Positions 1 through 8,406 of a stretch of 64,000 nucleotides of DNA are shown one piece after another. This stretch comes from Streptomyces lacrimifluminis (GTDB lineage Bacteria > Actinomycetota > Actinomycetes > Streptomycetales > Streptomycetaceae): assembly GCF_014646095.1 (NCBI RefSeq), contig NZ_BMMU01000009.1, positions 186,001 to 250,000 of the forward strand, read 5' to 3'. A program made the translations under genes and the position numbers. Under the pieces are notes generated by a model that saw only the letters and a list, made by a program, of their open reading frames with translations, was not told the DNA's origin and did not search any database. Position 1 is the first letter of the stretch. Each line of letters opens with the position of its first letter.

Positions 1-330
1 GTTACCGACTGGAGTGCGCAGGCGGCCTGCCGCACTACCGATCCGGATGAACTGTTCGTTCAAGGAGCAGCGCAGAACAGGGCCAAGGCGGTGTGCACCG
101 GATGTCCGGTACGCACGGAATGCCTGGCTGACGCGCTCGACAACCGTGTCGAGTTCGGCGTGTGGGGAGGAATGACGGAGCGGGAGCGCCGCGCACTGCT
201 GCGCAGGCGTCCCACCGTCACCTCGTGGCGTCGGCTGCTCGAAACCGCGCGTACGGAGTACGAGCGGGGGGCGGGAATCCTGCCCCTCGACGAGGAAGAG
301 GTGTACGAGAACTACTTGGCGGTGAGCTGA
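1..330 (+). CDS. wblA: WblA, WhiB-family Fe-S regulator (5' end missing)
   Basis: The reading frame is open from base 1, so the start lies just upstream of the window; 109 codons are visible. WhiB-family proteins bind a [4Fe-4S] cluster through four cysteines. All four are here: one near residue 10, then the pair in VCTGCP, then one five residues later in RTEC. The G-V-W-G-G turn and a basic stretch (RRALLRRRP), which acts in DNA binding in this family, follow. Position next to two ArsA-like ATPases is the conserved Streptomyces wblA location; WblA is known there as a regulator of sporulation and antibiotic production. Family is certain; the symbol rests on synteny and remembered sequence. 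Confidence 0.93.
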   Translation, partial: VTDWSAQAACRTTDPDELFVQGAAQNRAKAVCTGCPVRTECLADALDNRVEFGVWGGMTERERRALLRRRPTVTSWRRLLETARTEYERGAGILPLDEEEVYENYLAVS

Positions 331-359
331 GCCGTCTCGGTCGGTCACCGCCGTCCCGG

Positions 360-1799
360 TCAGTTACCCGTCTTCGGAAGCTCCGGCGGCTCCGGAAGCT
401 CCGGCCGTTCGGTCGCGAGCCGGTTGCCGATGTTCCGCAGGCCCGCGAGGTCATGTACATCGCCGGGCAGTGCGGCGACCTCGGTCACCGCCACCTCCGG
501 GTGGCGCGCGGTGAAGCGGTCGCGTGTGCGCTGCTCGCGGGAGAGCAGTTGCATACGGTCGGCGTGCAGCCGGAGCAGGCCTGCGGTGAGTTGTTGGACG
601 GTGGGTTCACTCGGGTCGGCCGTCGGGTCACTGTCGGTGGCGGTGGGGGAGCCTTCGACGTGTTCTTCGACGTCTGCCTCGGGAGCTGGTGTCTCGGCAA
701 CCTCGGGGTCCCCGGAAACCGGGGGCTCCGAACGGTCCGAGCGATCTGGATGGTCCGGATGATCTGAACTGCCGTACGTGTCGGGAGAGTTACGAAGTCC
801 AGCTTTCCCGTCCTCCTGATCGACAATGCGGGGCTCTTCAAGATTTTCCGCGGCGGCGAGCGCACGCTCGGCCGACAGCTGGGTGGCGCCGCTGCCATGG
901 ACCCGGTTGAGCACCAGTCCGGCGAGCGGCATCTTCTCCGCGGCCAGCCGTTCCACGAAGTACGCGGCCTCGCGCAGCGCGTCCCGCTCCGGGGCCGCCA
1001 CCACCAGGAACGCCGTGCCGGGCGCCTGAAGCAGCTGGAACGTGGCGTCGGCGCGGGTACGGAAACCACCGAAGGTGGTGTCCATCGCGGCCACGAACGT
1101 CTGGACGTCCTTGAGGAGTTGGCCGCCCAGAAGCTTGCCCAGGGTGCCGGTCATCATCGACATCCCGACGTTCAGGAACTTCATTCCCGCGCGCCCGCCC
1201 AGCTTCGCCGGCGCCGTCAGCAGCCGGATCAGCCGGCCGTCGAGAAACGAACCGAGCCGCTTCGGGGCGTCCAGGAAGTCCAGCGCGGACCGGGACGGAG
1301 GCGTGTCGACGACGATGAGATCCCACTCGTCGCGCGACCGCAGTTGCCCCAGCTTCTCCATCGCCATGTACTCCTGCGTGCCCGCGAAGCCCGCCGAGAG
1401 CGACTGGTAGAAGGGGTTGGCGAGAATCGCGGCGGCCCGCTCACCGTCGGCGTGCGCCTCGACGATCTCGTCGAACGTCCGCTTCATGTCGAGCATCATG
1501 GCGTGCAGTTCGCCGCCGCCCTCGACGCCCTTGACCCGCCGCGGCACGTTGTCGAGCGAGTCGATGCCCATGGACTGGGCGAGTCTGCGGGCCGGGTCGA
1601 TGGTGAGCACGACCACCTTCCGCCCCCGCTCGGCGGCGCGCAGCCCGAGCGCCGCCGCGGTGGTCGTCTTACCCACCCCGCCGGCCCCGCAGCACACCAC
1701 GATCCGAGTCTTCGGATCGTCGATCAACGGGTCCACCTCAAGCACGCGCGCGGGGTACAGGCCATGGCGGGAAGCGGTGTCGTGCGGATCCGGGCTCAT
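360..1799 (-). CDS. ArsA/Get3-like P-loop ATPase (downstream gene of pair)
   Basis: A 479-residue soluble ATPase of the ArsA/Get3 class. The deviant Walker A is GAGGVGKTTT near residue 40, and a DTPPS switch motif follows. The C-terminal third is enriched in Asp, Glu, Pro and Thr and looks like a disordered insertion. The ATG at 1799 overlaps the stop of the upstream ATPase gene (ATGA), so the two are probably co-translated; the frame stays open further upstream, but that stretch lies inside the neighbouring gene. Bacterial pairs of this type sit beside wblA in Streptomyces. They are often annotated as ion-transporting ATPases, but no arsenic or tail-anchor role can be inferred from sequence here. 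Confidence 0.88.
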   Translation of the reverse strand: MSPDPHDTASRHGLYPARVLEVDPLIDDPKTRIVVCCGAGGVGKTTTAAALGLRAAERGRKVVVLTIDPARRLAQSMGIDSLDNVPRRVKGVEGGGELHAMMLDMKRTFDEIVEAHADGERAAAILANPFYQSLSAGFAGTQEYMAMEKLGQLRSRDEWDLIVVDTPPSRSALDFLDAPKRLGSFLDGRLIRLLTAPAKLGGRAGMKFLNVGMSMMTGTLGKLLGGQLLKDVQTFVAAMDTTFGGFRTRADATFQLLQAPGTAFLVVAAPERDALREAAYFVERLAAEKMPLAGLVLNRVHGSGATQLSAERALAAAENLEEPRIVDQEDGKAGLRNSPDTYGSSDHPDHPDRSDRSEPPVSGDPEVAETPAPEADVEEHVEGSPTATDSDPTADPSEPTVQQLTAGLLRLHADRMQLLSREQRTRDRFTARHPEVAVTEVAALPGDVHDLAGLRNIGNRLATERPELPEPPELPKTGN

Positions 1800-2773
1800 G
1801 ACATCCTCTGCTTCCGCAGCTCGTTGGCCAGTTCGTACAGACCTGCCAGGTCCATGCCCTCGGTGAACAACGGCAGTTCGTGCAACGGCAATTGCAACTC
1901 GCTCAGCACGGAACGCTGTTCGTGCTCCAGCGCATACCGCTCGGCGTACTCCTCGGCCTGGGTCAGCAGCGGATCCACCAGCTTCTCGGCGTTCCCGCCG
2001 CGCCGCGCCCCGCCGAGCCCGGCGGCCGACAGCGACCGCGCGAGCGCGGACCGCGGAGCCGCTCGTACGAGTTCCAGCTCGGCCTCGTCCAAAACCTCCG
2101 GCCGCACCATGTTGACGATGATCCGCCCGACCGGCAGCTTCGCCGCCCGCAGCTCGGCGATACCGTCCGCGGTCTCCTGGACGGGCATCTCCTCCAGCAG
2201 GGTCACCAGATGCACCGCCGTCTCTGGCGACTTGAGCACGCGCATCACGGCCTGCGCCTGATTGTGTATCGGGCCGATCTTCGCGAGGCCGGCCACCTCG
2301 TCGTTGACGTTCAGGAAACGGGTGATGCGGCCGGTCGGCGGCGCGTCCATCACGACGTGGTCGTAGACGAACCGTCCGCTCTTGTCCTTCCGCCGGACCG
2401 CCTCGCACGCCTTGCCGGTCAGGAGTACGTCCCTGATCCCGGGGGCGACGGTGGTGGCGAAGTCGATCGCGCCGAGTTTCTTCAGGGCACGGCCGGCACT
2501 CCCGAGTTTGTAGAACATCTGGAGGTAGTCCAGCAGCGCCTGCTCGGGGTCGATGGCGAGGGCGAACACCTCCCCGCCCCCGGGAGCGACGGCGATCTTC
2601 CGCTCCTCATAAGGCAGCACTTCTGTCTCGAAGAGCTGCGCGATGCCCTGCCTGCCCTCGACCTCGACGAGAAGCGTGCGCTTCCCCTCGGTGGCGAGGG
2701 CGAGCGAGAGCGCTGCGGCGACCGTGGTCTTTCCGGTCCCGCCCTTACCGCTGACGACCTGGAACCTGCTCAC
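1796..2773 (-). CDS. ArsA/Get3-like P-loop ATPase (first gene of pair)
   Basis: A 325-residue ATPase starting MSRFQVVSGKGGTGKTT, the deviant Walker A of ArsA, Get3 and MinD relatives. The later motif MDAPPTGR matches the switch/Walker B region. It is transcribed leftward and its last bases overlap the start of the second ATPase gene, so the products are likely to form a heterodimer or work together; that is inference. It is divergent from wblA-side transcription and from the small gene at 2869. The short intergenic stretch to 2869 must hold promoters for both directions. No membrane segment is present. Confidence 0.88.
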   Translation of the reverse strand: MSRFQVVSGKGGTGKTTVAAALSLALATEGKRTLLVEVEGRQGIAQLFETEVLPYEERKIAVAPGGGEVFALAIDPEQALLDYLQMFYKLGSAGRALKKLGAIDFATTVAPGIRDVLLTGKACEAVRRKDKSGRFVYDHVVMDAPPTGRITRFLNVNDEVAGLAKIGPIHNQAQAVMRVLKSPETAVHLVTLLEEMPVQETADGIAELRAAKLPVGRIIVNMVRPEVLDEAELELVRAAPRSALARSLSAAGLGGARRGGNAEKLVDPLLTQAEEYAERYALEHEQRSVLSELQLPLHELPLFTEGMDLAGLYELANELRKQRMS

Positions 2774-2868
2774 GTATTCGAGGTTAACCAGTCCGGCCCG
2801 AAGCTACGCCGGGGGCTGTGGACAACGTGGGCGCGGACTGCCTCGCGCCAGCGGATAAAGTCGCCTCC

Positions 2869-3027
2869 ATGACCAAGTGGGAATACTCGACCGTGCCGCT
2901 GCTCGTCCACGCCACGAAGCAGATTCTGGATACCTGGGGCGAGGACGGCTGGGAGCTCGTCCAGGTCGTGCCCGGGCCGAACAACCCCGAGCAGCTCGTG
3001 GCGTACCTGAAGCGGGAGAAGGCGTGA
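2869..3027 (+). CDS. DUF4177-type small protein
   Basis: A 52-residue protein that begins MTKWEYSTVPL and contains the phrase WGEDGWELVQVVPG. This tryptophan-rich pattern is typical of DUF4177 proteins. The frame is open further upstream to 2818, but the ATG at 2869 gives the usual family N terminus. Its stop overlaps the GTG start of the RidA-like gene, so the pair is translationally coupled. Function of the family is unknown. Confidence 0.8.
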   Translation: MTKWEYSTVPLLVHATKQILDTWGEDGWELVQVVPGPNNPEQLVAYLKREKA

Positions 3028-3491
3028 GCGCGGTCGAGGCGCGCCTCGCCGAGCTGGGCCTGACCCTGCCCGCGGTCGTACCGCCGCTGGCCGCGTACCA
3101 GCCGGCTGTGCAATCGGGGGTGTACGTGTACACCTCGGGCCAGCTGCCCATGGTGGACGGGAAACTTCCGGTCACCGGCAAGGTGGGCGCGGAGGTCACG
3201 CCCGAGGAGGCCAAACAACTCGCCCGTACGTGTGCGCTGAACGCGCTCGCGGCGGTCAAGTCGGTCGCCGGTGACCTCGACCGGATCGCGCGCGTCGTGA
3301 AGGTCGTCGGCTTCATCGCCTCGGCGCCCGACTTCACGGGCCAGCCCGCGGTTCTCAACGGCGCGAGTGAACTCCTCGGCGAGGTACTGGGCGACAAGGG
3401 CGTCCACGCCCGCAGCGCGGTCGGCGTGGCGGTACTGCCACTCGACGCGCCCGTCGAGGTCGAGGTCCAGGTGGAGCTGAGCGCTCTTTAG
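3024..3491 (+). CDS. RidA/YjgF family protein
   Basis: A 155-residue RidA-type protein. RidA enzymes deaminate reactive enamine/imine intermediates formed by PLP enzymes. The conserved features seen are YVYTSGQLPM near the N terminus, a central N-A-L-A-A-V-K helix, and HARSAVGVAVLPLDAPVEVEV at the C terminus, where the Arg corresponds to the substrate-carboxylate-binding Arg of the family. The GTG start overlaps the stop of the DUF4177 gene. The long variant of about 150 residues is common in actinobacteria. The exact substrate is unknown. Confidence 0.88.
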   Translation: MSAVEARLAELGLTLPAVVPPLAAYQPAVQSGVYVYTSGQLPMVDGKLPVTGKVGAEVTPEEAKQLARTCALNALAAVKSVAGDLDRIARVVKVVGFIASAPDFTGQPAVLNGASELLGEVLGDKGVHARSAVGVAVLPLDAPVEVEVQVELSAL

Positions 3492-3634
3492 CCCGTCCGG
3501 CGTTTGAGGACGAGGCCCGTTCAGGGCCGTAGGGGGTCTGGGGGCGCAGCCCTAGGGATGGGACGGGTAGGGGCGGCGGGGGCGAGAAACCTCGGGGCCT
3601 CGAACATGCGCCCACCACCGGATAGCCTCCGCCC

Positions 3635-4510
3635 ATGGCAAACGGGCAGTGGTACCCACCGGAGTGGCCGGACCTCATCCGCGGGCTCGCCGAAGGCACC
3701 CTCACCCCGGTCACCCCCAAGCGCGCGGCCACCGTCATGCTCCTGAAGGACACCGACACCGGCCCCGTCGTCCACATGCTCCGCAGACGCGCCTCCATGG
3801 CCTTCGCCGGGGGCGCGTACGCGTATCCGGGCGGCGGAGTCGACCCGCGCGACGACGACCACCTGATCCGCTGGGCGGGCCCCACGCGCGCGTGGTGGGC
3901 CTCCCGGCTGGGCCTGGGCACCGACGAGACGTCCGCACAGGCGGTCGTCTGCGCCGCGGTACGGGAGACGTACGAGGAGGCGGGCGTCCTGCTCGCGGGC
4001 CCGGCCGCCGATTCCGTGGTCGGCGACACGACGGGCGACGACTGGGAGGCGGACCGCGCCGCCCTGGTCGCCCGCGAGCTGTCCTTCGCCGAGTTCCTGG
4101 ACCGACGCGGGCTGGTGCTCCGCTCGGACCTCCTCGGGGCGTGGGCCCGCTGGATCACCCCGGAGTTCGAGTCACGCCGCTACGACACCTGGTTCTTCGT
4201 CGCGGCGCTCCCACAGGGGCAGCGGACCCGGAACGCCTCCACGGAGGCGGACCGCACGGTGTGGATCGGACCGGCCGACGCGGCAGCCGCGTACGACAGG
4301 GGCGAGCTCCTGATGATGCCGCCCACGATCGCGACCCTGCGCGCGCTGGCCCCGTACGACAGCGCGTCCGGGGCCCTCGCGGGGGCTCTGGAGCGCGACC
4401 TGGCGCCTGTCCTGGCCAGGGCCAGCCTCAAGGACGGCGAGATCGTGCTCGCCTGGCCGGGGCACGACGAGTTCACCAAGCACATCCGGACCGGCGGAAC
4501 TCCCGGATGA
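3635..4510 (+). CDS. NUDIX hydrolase
   Basis: A 291-residue NUDIX protein. The glycine-rich lead-in (YAYPGGGVDPRD) and the helix AAVRETYEEAGVLL form the Mg2+-binding NUDIX box; the spacing between the two halves is longer than usual because about 35 residues are inserted, a feature seen in the large actinobacterial members. Substrates cannot be told from sequence; relatives hydrolyse nucleoside diphosphate derivatives or CoA. The start ATG follows a short spacer after the RidA gene and the protein opens with MANGQWYPPEWP. The stop overlaps an ATG that opens a 32-codon frame leading to the next gene (see findings). Confidence 0.85.
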   Translation: MANGQWYPPEWPDLIRGLAEGTLTPVTPKRAATVMLLKDTDTGPVVHMLRRRASMAFAGGAYAYPGGGVDPRDDDHLIRWAGPTRAWWASRLGLGTDETSAQAVVCAAVRETYEEAGVLLAGPAADSVVGDTTGDDWEADRAALVARELSFAEFLDRRGLVLRSDLLGAWARWITPEFESRRYDTWFFVAALPQGQRTRNASTEADRTVWIGPADAAAAYDRGELLMMPPTIATLRALAPYDSASGALAGALERDLAPVLARASLKDGEIVLAWPGHDEFTKHIRTGGTPG

Positions 4511-4601
4511 CCGCGACCGCGACCACGACCACGAACCCGCACGCGACCACGACCGGGACCGATCCCCTGGCAGCCCCCCACACCCCGGCAGGTGCCCCCG
4601 C

Positions 4602-5432
4602 ATGACCGAAGCCGCCGCTCTCCCCGGCCAGCCGCGCGGCGGGGTTCTCTCGGGACCCGCCACCGCGCGCGCGGTCAACGTCCTCGCGCCCAACGCCTCC
4701 GCGATGACCCTCGACGGCACGAACACCTGGATCGTCTCCGAGCCGGATTCCGAACTGGCGGTCGTCGTCGATCCGGGGCCCCTTGACGACGTGCACCTCA
4801 GGCATGTCGTCGACACCGCGCGAAAGGGCGGCAAACGGGTCGCGCTGACGCTGCTCACGCACGGGCATCCGGACCATGCGGAGGGCGCCGCGCGGTTCGC
4901 CGAGCTGACGGGGACGCACGTGCGGGCGCTCGACCCGGCGCTGCGGCTGGGGGACGAGGGACTCGGGCACGGGGACGTCGTGAGCGTCGGCGGGCTGGAG
5001 CTGAGGGTCGTACCGACGCCGGGGCACACCGCGGACTCGCTGTGCTTCCATCTCCCGGCCGATCGGGCCGTCCTGACCGGTGACACCGTCCTGGGGCGCG
5101 GCACGACCGTGGTGGCCCATCCTGACGGCCGCCTGGGGGACTACCTGGACTCCCTGCGGCGGCTCAGGTCCCTGACGGTGGACGACGGCGTGCACATCGT
5201 CCTGCCGGGCCACGGGCCTGTCCTGGACGACGCACAGGGGGCTGTCGAGTTCTATCTCGCCCACCGCGCCCACCGGCTCGCCCAGGTCGAGACGGCGGTC
5301 GAGAACGGCTACACCGGCCCCGCCGAGGTCGTCGCCCACGTATACGCGGACGTGGACCGCTCCCTGTGGCCGGCCGCCGAACTGTCCGTACGCGCCCAGC
5401 TGGAGTACCTCCGTGACCACGGCCTCATCTAG
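4602..5432 (+). CDS. Metallo-beta-lactamase-fold hydrolase
   Basis: A 276-residue MBL-fold protein related to the LACTB2/glyoxalase II-like group. The first metal motif is LTHGHPDHAEG (H87, H89, D91, H92). Later ligands are in PGHTADS, TGDTVLG and LPGHGPV. A C-terminal winged-helix-like segment (YADVDRSLWPAAELSVRAQLEYL) is typical of LACTB2 relatives, which can be endoribonucleases. The start ATG overlaps the stop of an upstream 32-codon frame. The specific substrate is unknown. Confidence 0.87.
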   Translation: MTEAAALPGQPRGGVLSGPATARAVNVLAPNASAMTLDGTNTWIVSEPDSELAVVVDPGPLDDVHLRHVVDTARKGGKRVALTLLTHGHPDHAEGAARFAELTGTHVRALDPALRLGDEGLGHGDVVSVGGLELRVVPTPGHTADSLCFHLPADRAVLTGDTVLGRGTTVVAHPDGRLGDYLDSLRRLRSLTVDDGVHIVLPGHGPVLDDAQGAVEFYLAHRAHRLAQVETAVENGYTGPAEVVAHVYADVDRSLWPAAELSVRAQLEYLRDHGLI

Positions 5433-5450
5433 CTGGCCGCTCGGGCGCTG

Positions 5451-6296
5451 TCAGCCGGGCCTGGGTGCCTTGACGCCGTGCACGCGCGTGTACTCCTCGG
5501 CGAGCCACGAGCCCAGCTCCTCGACGTGCGAGCGCAGGAACGACCGCAGGACGGCCGGGTCGTCCGTCGGCTCGTCGCCCAGTGACGCGGCCTCCCTCAT
5601 GGAGGGGCCCCATTCCGGGTAGTACGCGGCGAACGCCTCGGCCATCTCGTACAGATCACTGGTCCAGCCCTCCCAGCGCGGCATGACGAGGGTGAAGCCG
5701 GTACGTACGAGTCGACGGGAAATACCCCGCACGCGTGCGCGTACCGCGCCCGGAGGAGCCCCCGGGGCGGTCGCCTCGGCGATCAGGCGTCGCCAGCGCG
5801 GGAGGCACAAGGCGAGGTCGCCGTTGGTCTCCCGGGCGAGGAGGGAGTCGGGACGGTAGCGGGGCAGCTGCTCGGCGAGGTCCTCGCCGAGCAGGGGCGT
5901 GCAGAGGCAGGCCACGAACCAGCCCAGGTCGTGCCTCTCCAGGTCGCTCAGCGCCTGAGCCCGCGAGACCAGCAGCGTGCCGGAGCCGTCGATCTGCTCG
6001 AACTCCTTGTCGAGCGCCGCGTCCAGCGCGTGGGCCGCCGCCCGGTCCGCCTCCGTGGGCTCCCCGCGCAGGACGAGCTGAAGGTCCAGGTCGCTGTGGC
6101 CCACGCGCGCGGTGCCGCGCGGGATCGACCCGTAGAGGTACGCGCTGTGCAGCCGCAGCCCGAAGACGTCGTCGACCCGGTCGCGGGCCGCGTCGACGAC
6201 GGGCCGGAAAGCGGGCGGCACGCGCGCGAGGGAGCCCTCACGCGCGATGAAGCCCTGCTCGTCCAGCCCGGGGCGCGGTGTCACTCCGTACGCCAC
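5451..6296 (-). CDS. Nucleotidyltransferase-domain protein
   Basis: A 281-residue protein with the nucleotidyltransferase signature YGSIPRGTARVGHSDLDLQL near residues 52-72: Gly-Ser followed by paired acidic metal ligands. The remaining two thirds is helical and resembles the kanamycin nucleotidyltransferase-like fold, so the substrate could be a small molecule or a protein. It begins with GTG ten bases after the stop of the beta-propeller gene, giving a two-gene leftward operon. An alternative GTG at 6284 is better spaced from the GGGGGG ribosome site, so the true N terminus is uncertain by four residues. It converges with the MBL gene. Confidence 0.75.
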   Translation of the reverse strand: MAYGVTPRPGLDEQGFIAREGSLARVPPAFRPVVDAARDRVDDVFGLRLHSAYLYGSIPRGTARVGHSDLDLQLVLRGEPTEADRAAAHALDAALDKEFEQIDGSGTLLVSRAQALSDLERHDLGWFVACLCTPLLGEDLAEQLPRYRPDSLLARETNGDLALCLPRWRRLIAEATAPGAPPGAVRARVRGISRRLVRTGFTLVMPRWEGWTSDLYEMAEAFAAYYPEWGPSMREAASLGDEPTDDPAVLRSFLRSHVEELGSWLAEEYTRVHGVKAPRPG

Positions 6297-6305
6297 CCCC
6301 CTACG

Positions 6306-7388
6306 TCACTTCCAGCGGAACACGCGCAGACGGCGGGTCTCGCTCACCGCGTGGCAGACCACGGCCAGGCGATCACCCCAGGCTGCGTACCGTGCCCGGT
6401 AGCTGAAGCCGGGGACCCTGCGCTCCGCGACGACCCGGCCGTCGGCGGGGTCCAGGACGGTCACCCGGCTGCCGTAGCCGTTGCCCACCATGAAGTACCC
6501 GCGGTGGACCAGCGGATGGAGCGTACGGCCGTGGTCGGTGCGCCACTCCCAGAGCTGTTCGCCGCTCGACACGGAGTAGGCGCGCAGGAGCGCCTCGACG
6601 CCCTTCTCGTCGTCACCGACGGGTTCGTCCGGTTCCAGTCCGACGACGAGCGTGTCGTCGACGGTGGCGACCGCGGGCCCGAAGTCCTTGTACCCGTCGG
6701 GAAGTTCGACGTGCCACTGGCCGTCCTCGCGGACCACGTACAGCCGGGGGCGTGTGCGCCTGCCGTCGTTGCGGACGGACAGGACCGGCGGGTCCGTCGC
6801 CAGGAGCGAGTACCAGTCGCCCCACCGGTCCGGGAGCGACCGCTCCCACTGGACGGCGCCGGTGCGCGCGTCGAGACACCGGACGACCGGCGGCGCGTCC
6901 GCCGGGCGGCTGGAGAGGGTCGCCACCCGGCCGCCGCCGATCGCCACCTCGCGCGCGTGGTCGGTGCCGAGGTGTCCCAGGCGGTCCTTCGGCTGCTCGC
7001 GCGACCAGGCCACGGCCCCGGAGCCGAGGTCGAGGGCGGTGAGGCGGACGTGCGGGGCGCCCGGCTCGCCGTCGTCGTGGTGCAGGACGATGCCCAGGCC
7101 TTCCTGGGTGTCCTGGGACACCCCGACGATCACGTCCTGGCCCGGCGGCTGCCAGGTCCAGAGAGGCTCACCGGTCGCCGGCGCGTACGCCGCCACGCGG
7201 TCGAAGCGGGCCAGGGCCACCGCCTCGTCCGTCGCCCACAGGCCGAGCGGCTCGCCGAGGTCCTGCTGCTCGAACCCGGACTGCCACAGGGTCTGCGCCT
7301 CCGGGTCCCGGCGGAAGAGTCGCAACCGCCGCTTCGCGGGCTCCGGCGCTGCCGCCCAGACCGACTCGGGCGCTCTGTCCTGGTGCAT
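6306..7388 (-). CDS. PQQ-like beta-propeller repeat protein
   Basis: A 360-residue protein built of outer-membrane-assembly/PQQ-type propeller blades: repeated phrases of the form A-A-Y-A-P-A-T-G-E-P-L-W-T-W, L-D-L-G-S-G-A-V-A-W-S and C-L-D-A-R-T-G-A-V-Q-W-E. No signal peptide or lipobox is visible, so it is probably cytoplasmic. I prefer ATG 7388 over GTG 7397 because the AAGGGG site is better spaced from it. It is the first gene of an operon with the nucleotidyltransferase. Catalytic residues of PQQ dehydrogenases are not evident; it may be a scaffold. Confidence 0.78.
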   Translation of the reverse strand: MHQDRAPESVWAAAPEPAKRRLRLFRRDPEAQTLWQSGFEQQDLGEPLGLWATDEAVALARFDRVAAYAPATGEPLWTWQPPGQDVIVGVSQDTQEGLGIVLHHDDGEPGAPHVRLTALDLGSGAVAWSREQPKDRLGHLGTDHAREVAIGGGRVATLSSRPADAPPVVRCLDARTGAVQWERSLPDRWGDWYSLLATDPPVLSVRNDGRRTRPRLYVVREDGQWHVELPDGYKDFGPAVATVDDTLVVGLEPDEPVGDDEKGVEALLRAYSVSSGEQLWEWRTDHGRTLHPLVHRGYFMVGNGYGSRVTVLDPADGRVVAERRVPGFSYRARYAAWGDRLAVVCHAVSETRRLRVFRWK

Positions 7389-7474
7389 CCCACCCACCCC
7401 TTGATTCCGTTCAACACGTTCTCGTCACCGCGTGGCCCCCGCCCCGGTGAACCCGATGAACCCGGCGAATGCGA

Positions 7475-7504
7475 GAGGGGCCCCGCCATGCGGCAGGGCC
7501 CCTC
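7475..7504 (-). terminator. Terminator hairpin after crp
   Basis: A nine-base perfect GC-rich stem (GAGGGGCCC / GGGCCCCTC) with a 12-base loop lies 24 bases past the crp stop and ahead of the next leftward gene. There is no T tract, as is usual for Streptomyces terminators. Confidence 0.7.
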
Positions 7505-7527
7505 GTACGCGTACGGACGGCTCCCGG

Positions 7528-8202
7528 CTAACGCGAACGCTTCGCGAGGCGCTCCACGTCCAGCAGGATCACGGCCCGTGCCTCCAGGCGCAGCCAGCCG
7601 CGGCCCGCGAAGTCGGCGAGCGCCTTGTTGACCGTCTCCCGGGAGGCGCCGACGAGCTGGGCCAGCTCCTCCTGGGTCAGGTCGTGCACGACGTGGATGC
7701 CCTCCTCCGACTGCACGCCGAAGCGGCGCGAGAGGTCGAGCAGGGCGCGCGCGACGCGGCCCGGCACGTCGGAGAAGACCAGGTCGGACATCTGGTCGTT
7801 GGTCTTGCGCAGGCGCCGGGCGACGGCGCGCAGAAGCGCGGCGGCCACCTCGGGGCGGGCGTTCAGCCAGGGCTGGAGGTCGCCGTGGCCGAGGCCGAGC
7901 AGCTTGACCTCGGTCAGTGCGGTGGCCGTGGCGGTGCGCGGGCCCGGGTCGAACAGCGACAGCTCGCCGATCAGTTCACCGGGGCCGAGGACGGCCAGCA
8001 TGTTCTCGCGCCCGTCCGGGGACGTGCGGTGGAGCTTGACCTTGCCCTCGGTGACCACGTAGAGCCGGTCACCCGGGTCGCCTTCGTGGAACAGGGCGTC
8101 ACCGCGCGCGAGGGTCACCTCACTCATGGAGGCGCGGAGCTCCGCGGCCTGCTCGTCATCGAGCGCCGCGAAGAGCGGGGCGCGCCGCAGAACGTCGTCC
8201 AC
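7528..8202 (-). CDS. crp: Crp, cAMP-receptor-protein family regulator
   Basis: A 224-residue CRP/FNR regulator. The N-terminal cyclic-nucleotide-binding barrel includes EGDPGDRLYVVTEGKVKLHR and the phosphate-binding cassette GELIGELSLFDPGPRTATATA. The C-terminal winged helix includes the recognition helix LTQEELAQLVGASRETVNKAL. It matches the Streptomyces Crp known to control germination and secondary metabolism. The GTG start at 8202 is chosen for its AGGAGAGA ribosome site seven bases away; the frame stays open far upstream across the nth promoter and the shadow of nth and should not be extended. It is divergent from nth, and a Crp-type operator lies in the shared promoter. Confidence 0.95.
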   Translation of the reverse strand: MDDVLRRAPLFAALDDEQAAELRASMSEVTLARGDALFHEGDPGDRLYVVTEGKVKLHRTSPDGRENMLAVLGPGELIGELSLFDPGPRTATATALTEVKLLGLGHGDLQPWLNARPEVAAALLRAVARRLRKTNDQMSDLVFSDVPGRVARALLDLSRRFGVQSEEGIHVVHDLTQEELAQLVGASRETVNKALADFAGRGWLRLEARAVILLDVERLAKRSR

Positions 8203-8289
8203 GAGTTCTCTCCTTGTCGACCTGCTCAGGGGATCTTGCTCCCCGGTTAACGGGGACCGTGTTCCCCATCTTGCCGGACGGTCCAAACA

Positions 8290-8303
8290 GTGTGATCTGT
8301 CAC
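8290..8303. promoter_or_regulatory. Crp-type operator in the crp/nth divergent promoter
   Basis: GTGTGATCTGTCAC fits the actinobacterial Crp pattern GTG-N6-G-N-CAC exactly and lies 87 bases ahead of the crp start codon. Autoregulation of crp is inferred; nth on the other side might also be affected. Confidence 0.55.
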
Positions 8304-8406
8304 AAGGATGCCGCACGGGTGTCCCGGCCAGTGTGGCAGGGGGCCAATTGGGCGCCGATCTCCGGGGTCCGGGGCGGATGTCAGTGCCGGGCTCTAGGCT
8401 GGCCGG

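Noticed and set aside
1800..2408. Upstream extension of the second ArsA-like ATPase to 682 residues
   Set aside because: It lies wholly within the first ATPase gene in another frame; the ATG at 1799 in the ATGA overlap with normal family N terminus is preferred.
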